From Nemertoderma westbladi (lineage: Eukaryota; Xenacoelomorpha; Nemertodermatida; Nemertodermatidae): 34,032 nucleotides of DNA. The DNA is taken from the NCBI GenBank assembly GCA_032718475.1, contig JAUCBJ010000244.1, positions 1 through 34,032 on the forward strand. The letters are read 5' to 3'. The notes below the pieces were generated by a model that saw nothing but the letters and a program-made list of their open reading frames with translations, was not told the origin of the DNA and did not search any database. The translations under genes were made by a program, and so were the position numbers. Shown one piece after another: positions 29,901 to 34,032 of this stretch. Every line of letters begins with the position of its first letter. Position 1 is the stretch's first letter.

Positions 29901-32900
29901 ATCGGTCCAGGTGGAGGTGAGTAGCGATGTTAGACCCAAACGTAGAGAATCGGTCCAGGTGGAGGTGAGTAGCGATGTTAGACCCAAACGTAGAGAATCG
30001 GTCCAGGTGGAGGTGAGTAGCGATGTTAGACCCAAACGTAGAGAATCGGTCCAGGTGGAGGTGAGTAGCGATGTTAGACCCAAACGTAGAGAATCGGTCC
30101 AGGTGGAGGTGAGTAGCGATGTTAGACCCAAACGTAGAGAATCGGTCCAGGTGGAGGTGAGTAGCGATGTTAGACCCAAACGTAGAGAATCGGTCCAGGT
30201 GGAGGTGAGTAGCGATGTTAGACCCAAACGTAGAGAATCGGTCCAGGTGGAGGTGAGTAGCGATGTTAGACCCAAACGTAGAGAATCGGTCCAGGTGGAG
30301 GTGAGTAGCGATGTTAGACCCAAACGTAGAGAATCGGTCCAGGTGGAGGTGAGTAGCGATGTTAGACCCAAACGTAGAGAATCGGTCCAGGTGGAGGTGA
30401 GTAGCGATGTTAGACCCAAACGTAGAGAATCGGTCCAGGTGGAGGTGAGTAGCGATGTTAGACCCAAACGTAGAGAATCGGTCCAGGTGGAGGTGAGTAG
30501 CGATGTTAGACCCAAACGTAGAGAATCGGTCCAGGTGGAGGTGAGTAGCGATGTTAGACCCAAACGTAGAGAATCGGTCCAGGTGGAGGTGAGTAGCGAT
30601 GTTAGACCCAAACGTAGAGAATCGGTCCAGGTGGAGGTGAGTAGCGATGTTAGACCCAAACGTAGAGAATCGGTCCAGGTGGAGGTGAGTAGCGATGTTA
30701 GACCCAAACGTAGAGAATCGGTCCAGGTGGAGGTGAGTAGCGATGTTAGACCCAAACGTAGAGAATCGGTCCAGGTGGAGGTGAGTAGCGATGTTAGACC
30801 CAAACGTAGAGAATCGGTCCAGGTGGAGGTGAGTAGCGATGTTAGACCCAAACGTAGAGAATCGGTCCAGGTGGAGGTGAGTAGCGATGTTAGACCCAAA
30901 CGTAGAGAATCGGTCCAGGTGGAGGTGAGTAGCGATGTTAGACCCAAACGTAGAGAATCGGTCCAGGTGGAGGTGAGTAGCGATGTTAGACCCAAACGTA
31001 GAGAATCGGTCCAGGTGGAGGTGAGTAGCGATGTTAGACCCAAACGTAGAGAATCGGTCCAGGTGGAGGTGAGTAGCGATGTTAGACCCAAACGTAGAGA
31101 ATCGGTCCAGGTGGAGGTGAGTAGCGATGTTAGACCCAAACGTAGAGAATCGGTCCAGGTGGAGGTGAGTAGCGATGTTAGACCCAAACGTAGAGAATCG
31201 GTCCAGGTGGAGGTGAGTAGCGATGTTAGACCCAAACGTAGAGAATCGGTCCAGGTGGAGGTGAGTAGCGATGTTAGACCCAAACGTAGAGAATCGGTCC
31301 AGGTGGAGGTGAGTAGCGATGTTAGACCCAAACGTAGAGAATCGGTCCAGGTGGAGGTGAGTAGCGATGTTAGACCCAAACGTAGAGAATCGGTCCAGGT
31401 GGAGGTGAGTAGCGATGTTAGACCCAAACGTAGAGAATCGGTCCAGGTGGAGGTGAGTAGCGATGTTAGACCCAAACGTAGAGAATCGGTCCAGGTGGAG
31501 GTGAGTAGCGATGTTAGACCCAAACGTAGAGAATCGGTCCAGGTGGAGGTGAGTAGCGATGTTAGACCCAAACGTAGAGAATCGGTCCAGGTGGAGGTGA
31601 GTAGCGATGTTAGACCCAAACGTAGAGAATCGGTCCAGGTGGAGGTGAGTAGCGATGTTAGACCCAAACGTAGAGAATCGGTCCAGGTGGAGGTGAGTAG
31701 CGATGTTAGACCCAAACGTAGAGAATCGGTCCAGGTGGAGGTGAGTAGCGATGTTAGACCCAAACGTAGAGAATCGGTCCAGGTGGAGGTGAGTAGCGAT
31801 GTTAGACCCAAACGTAGAGAATCGGTCCAGGTGGAGGTGAGTAGCGATGTTAGACCCAAACGTAGAGAATCGGTCCAGGTGGAGGTGAGTAGCGATGTTA
31901 GACCCAAACGTAGAGAATCGGTCCAGGTGGAGGTGAGTAGCGATGTTAGACCCAAACGTAGAGAATCGGTCCAGGTGGAGGTGAGTAGCGATGTTAGACC
32001 CAAACGTAGAGAATCGGTCCAGGTGGAGGTGAGTAGCGATGTTAGACCCAAACGTAGAGAATCGGTCCAGGTGGAGGTGAGTAGCGATGTTAGACCCAAA
32101 CGTAGAGAATCGGTCCAGGTGGAGGTGAGTAGCGATGTTAGACCCAAACGTAGAGAATCGGTCCAGGTGGAGGTGAGTAGCGATGTTAGACCCAAACGTA
32201 GAGAATCGGTCCAGGTGGAGGTGAGTAGCGATGTTAGACCCAAACGTAGAGAATCGGTCCAGGTGGAGGTGAGTAGCGATGTTAGACCCAAACGTAGAGA
32301 ATCGGTCCAGGTGGAGGTGAGTAGCGATGTTAGACCCAAACGTAGAGAATCGGTCCAGGTGGAGGTGAGTAGCGATGTTAGACCCAAACGTAGAGAATCG
32401 GTCCAGGTGGAGGTGAGTAGCGATGTTAGACCCAAACGTAGAGAATCGGTCCAGGTGGAGGTGAGTAGCGATGTTAGACCCAAACGTAGAGAATCGGTCC
32501 AGGTGGAGGTGAGTAGCGATGTTAGACCCAAACGTAGAGAATCGGTCCAGGTGGAGGTGAGTAGCGATGTTAGACCCAAACGTAGAGAATCGGTCCAGGT
32601 GGAGGTGAGTAGCGATGTTAGACCCAAACGTAGAGAATCGGTCCAGGTGGAGGTGAGTAGCGATGTTAGACCCAAACGTAGAGAATCGGTCCAGGTGGAG
32701 GTGAGTAGCGATGTTAGACCCAAACGTAGAGAATCGGTCCAGGTGGAGGTGAGTAGCGATGTTAGACCCAAACGTAGAGAATCGGTCCAGGTGGAGGTGA
32801 GTAGCGATGTTAGACCCAAACGTAGAGAATCGGTCCAGGTGGAGGTGAGTAGCGATGTTAGACCCAAACGTAGAGAATCGGTCCAGGTGGAGGTGAGTAG

Positions 32901-34032
32901 CGATGTTAGACCCAAACGTAGAGAATCGGTCCAGGTGGAGGTGAGTAGCGATGTTAGACCCAAACGTAGAGAATCGGTCCAGGTGGAGGTGAGTAGCGAT
33001 GTTAGACCCAAACGTAGAGAATCGGTCCAGGTGGAGGTGAGTAGCGATGTTAGACCCAAACGTAGAGAATCGGTCCAGGTGGAGGTGAGTAGCGATGTTA
33101 GACCCAAACGTAGAGAATCGGTCCAGGTGGAGGTGAGTAGCGATGTTAGACCCAAACGTAGAGAATCGGTCCAGGTGGAGGTGAGTAGCGATGTTAGACC
33201 CAAACGTAGAGAATCGGTCCAGGTGGAGGTGAGTAGCGATGTTAGACCCAAACGTAGAGAATCGGTCCAGGTGGAGGTGAGTAGCGATGTTAGACCCAAA
33301 CGTAGAGAATCGGTCCAGGTGGAGGTGAGTAGCGATGTTAGACCCAAACGTAGAGAATCGGTCCAGGTGGAGGTGAGTAGCGATGTTAGACCCAAACGTA
33401 GAGAATCGGTCCAGGTGGAGGTGAGTAGCGATGTTAGACCCAAACGTAGAGAATCGGTCCAGGTGGAGGTGAGTAGCGATGTTAGACCCAAACGTAGAGA
33501 ATCGGTCCAGGTGGAGGTGAGTAGCGATGTTAGACCCAAACGTAGAGAATCGGTCCAGGTGGAGGTGAGTAGCGATGTTAGACCCAAACGTAGAGAATCG
33601 GTCCAGGTGGAGGTGAGTAGCGATGTTAGACCCAAACGTAGAGAATCGGTCCAGGTGGAGGTGAGTAGCGATGTTAGACCCAAACGTAGAGAATCGGTCC
33701 AGGTGGAGGTGAGTAGCGATGTTAGACCCAAACGTAGAGAATCGGTCCAGGTGGAGGTGAGTAGCGATGTTAGACCCAAACGTAGAGAATCGGTCCAGGT
33801 GGAGGTGAGTAGCGATGTTAGACCCAAACGTAGAGAATCGGTCCAGGTGGAGGTGAGTAGCGATGTTAGACCCAAACGTAGAGAATCGGTCCAGGTGGAG
33901 GTGAGTAGCGATGTTAGACCCAAACGTAGAGAATCGGTCCAGGTGGAGGTGAGTAGCGATGTTAGACCCAAACGTAGAGAATCGGTCCAGGTGGAGGTGA
34001 GTAGCGATGTTAGACCCAAACGTAGAGAATCG
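20874..34032. repeat. 48-bp minisatellite, about 274 copies, derived from an exon-intron boundary; runs off the window
   Basis: AGCGATGTTAGACCC recurs every 48 bp from 20874 to the right edge. The first copy is the 3' end of exon 2 (42 coding bases) followed by its donor GTGAGT; the unit therefore equals exon end plus the first six intronic bases. Copy 1 has AATCAGTCC and all later copies AATCGGTCC. I see no other substitution. Length variants exist only at the GGTCCAGGTGGAG segment: eight 52-bp units (TCCATCCAGG at about 21433, 22637, 25085, 25423, 26723, 27111, 27163, 27215), one 42-bp unit near 23941, and small indels near 24509 (+2), 26199 (-1), 28373 (-2), 29283 (+1) and 29717 (-1). In frame each unit encodes VEVSSDVRPKRRESVQ. 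The long frames on both strands across this region are repeat artefacts except possibly the first about 12 units. Confidence 0.97.

Noticed and set aside
29691-34019. Giant minus-strand open frame of about 1,440 codons (and similar frames of 400-1,330 codons over 20901-29700)
   Set aside because: It is the reverse strand of the 48-bp array. A unit divisible by three with no stop in that frame stays open indefinitely; there is no start context, domain or non-repeat coding flank.
4554-34032. CRISPR array interpretation of the regular repeats
   Set aside because: The units are contiguous with no unique spacers, there are no cas genes, and the context is eukaryotic with introns.
20874-34032. Centromeric or telomeric satellite interpretation
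   Set aside because: The 48-bp unit is derived from the adjacent exon-intron boundary and is not telomere-like. Nothing else indicates a centromere, although a large array extending beyond the window cannot be excluded.

Overview
This is a eukaryotic, metazoan nuclear window. It shows exons with GT-AG splice sites, a signal-peptide/LRR/transmembrane gene, an EF-hand gene, a decayed non-LTR retrotransposon fragment, and AT-rich introns and spacers crowded with tandem repeats. A marine invertebrate, possibly an echinoderm-like deuterostome, is my guess from general texture (frequent TAGGCCTA and CTGTACAG palindromes, many minisatellites). I cannot fix the taxon from sequence alone. There is no bacterial gene organisation, and nearly all long open frames are by-products of repeat units whose length is a multiple of three.

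Two real genes can be assembled by joining exons whose splice phases agree. Gene 1 lies on the minus strand (start codon 17457, stop 7094) and has four coding exons: 17457-17342, 12637-11995, 8308-8198 and 7591-7094. It encodes a predicted 455-residue type I membrane protein. The order is signal peptide, LRR N-cap with CxxCxC, about three leucine-rich repeats, LRR C-cap, one transmembrane helix at about 208-229, and a 225-residue Pro/Arg/Tyr/Asp-rich cytoplasmic tail carrying a DEPRY(N/S) hexapeptide repeat. Gene 2 lies on the plus strand, divergent from gene 1, with 1,257 bp between the start codons. Its exon 1 (18715-18749) and exon 2 (20699 to about 20915) join in phase to give an N-terminal EF-hand domain. 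The domain resembles the N-terminus of RHBDL1/RHBDL3-type rhomboid-related proteins. The rest of gene 2 lies beyond the window.

Layout: 1-7028 is gene-poor, downstream of gene 1. It holds a 68-bp array, a 47-bp palindromic array, a reverse-transcriptase relic and a 1.65-kb array of 30-bp units. From 7029 to 17457 is gene 1. Its introns carry a 54-bp array (24 copies identical by eye), a 3.1-kb array of 21-bp units that stops about 23 bp from a splice acceptor, and a small 26-bp array. From 17458 to 18714 is the divergent promoter interval, with a poly-C run and a 13-bp array. From 18715 to the right edge is gene 2. Its intron 1 carries a 61-bp array whose units look like 3' splice sites. Its exon 2 runs directly into a 48-bp array of about 274 copies (13.2 kb, continuing off the window).

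The most striking feature is the origin of that 48-bp array. Its unit is the last 42 bp of exon 2 plus the first six intronic bases, so every copy reproduces a near-perfect 5' splice site (GAG|GTGAGT) and also stays in frame as a 16-residue basic repeat containing RRES. Tandem arrays together occupy roughly 64% of the window.
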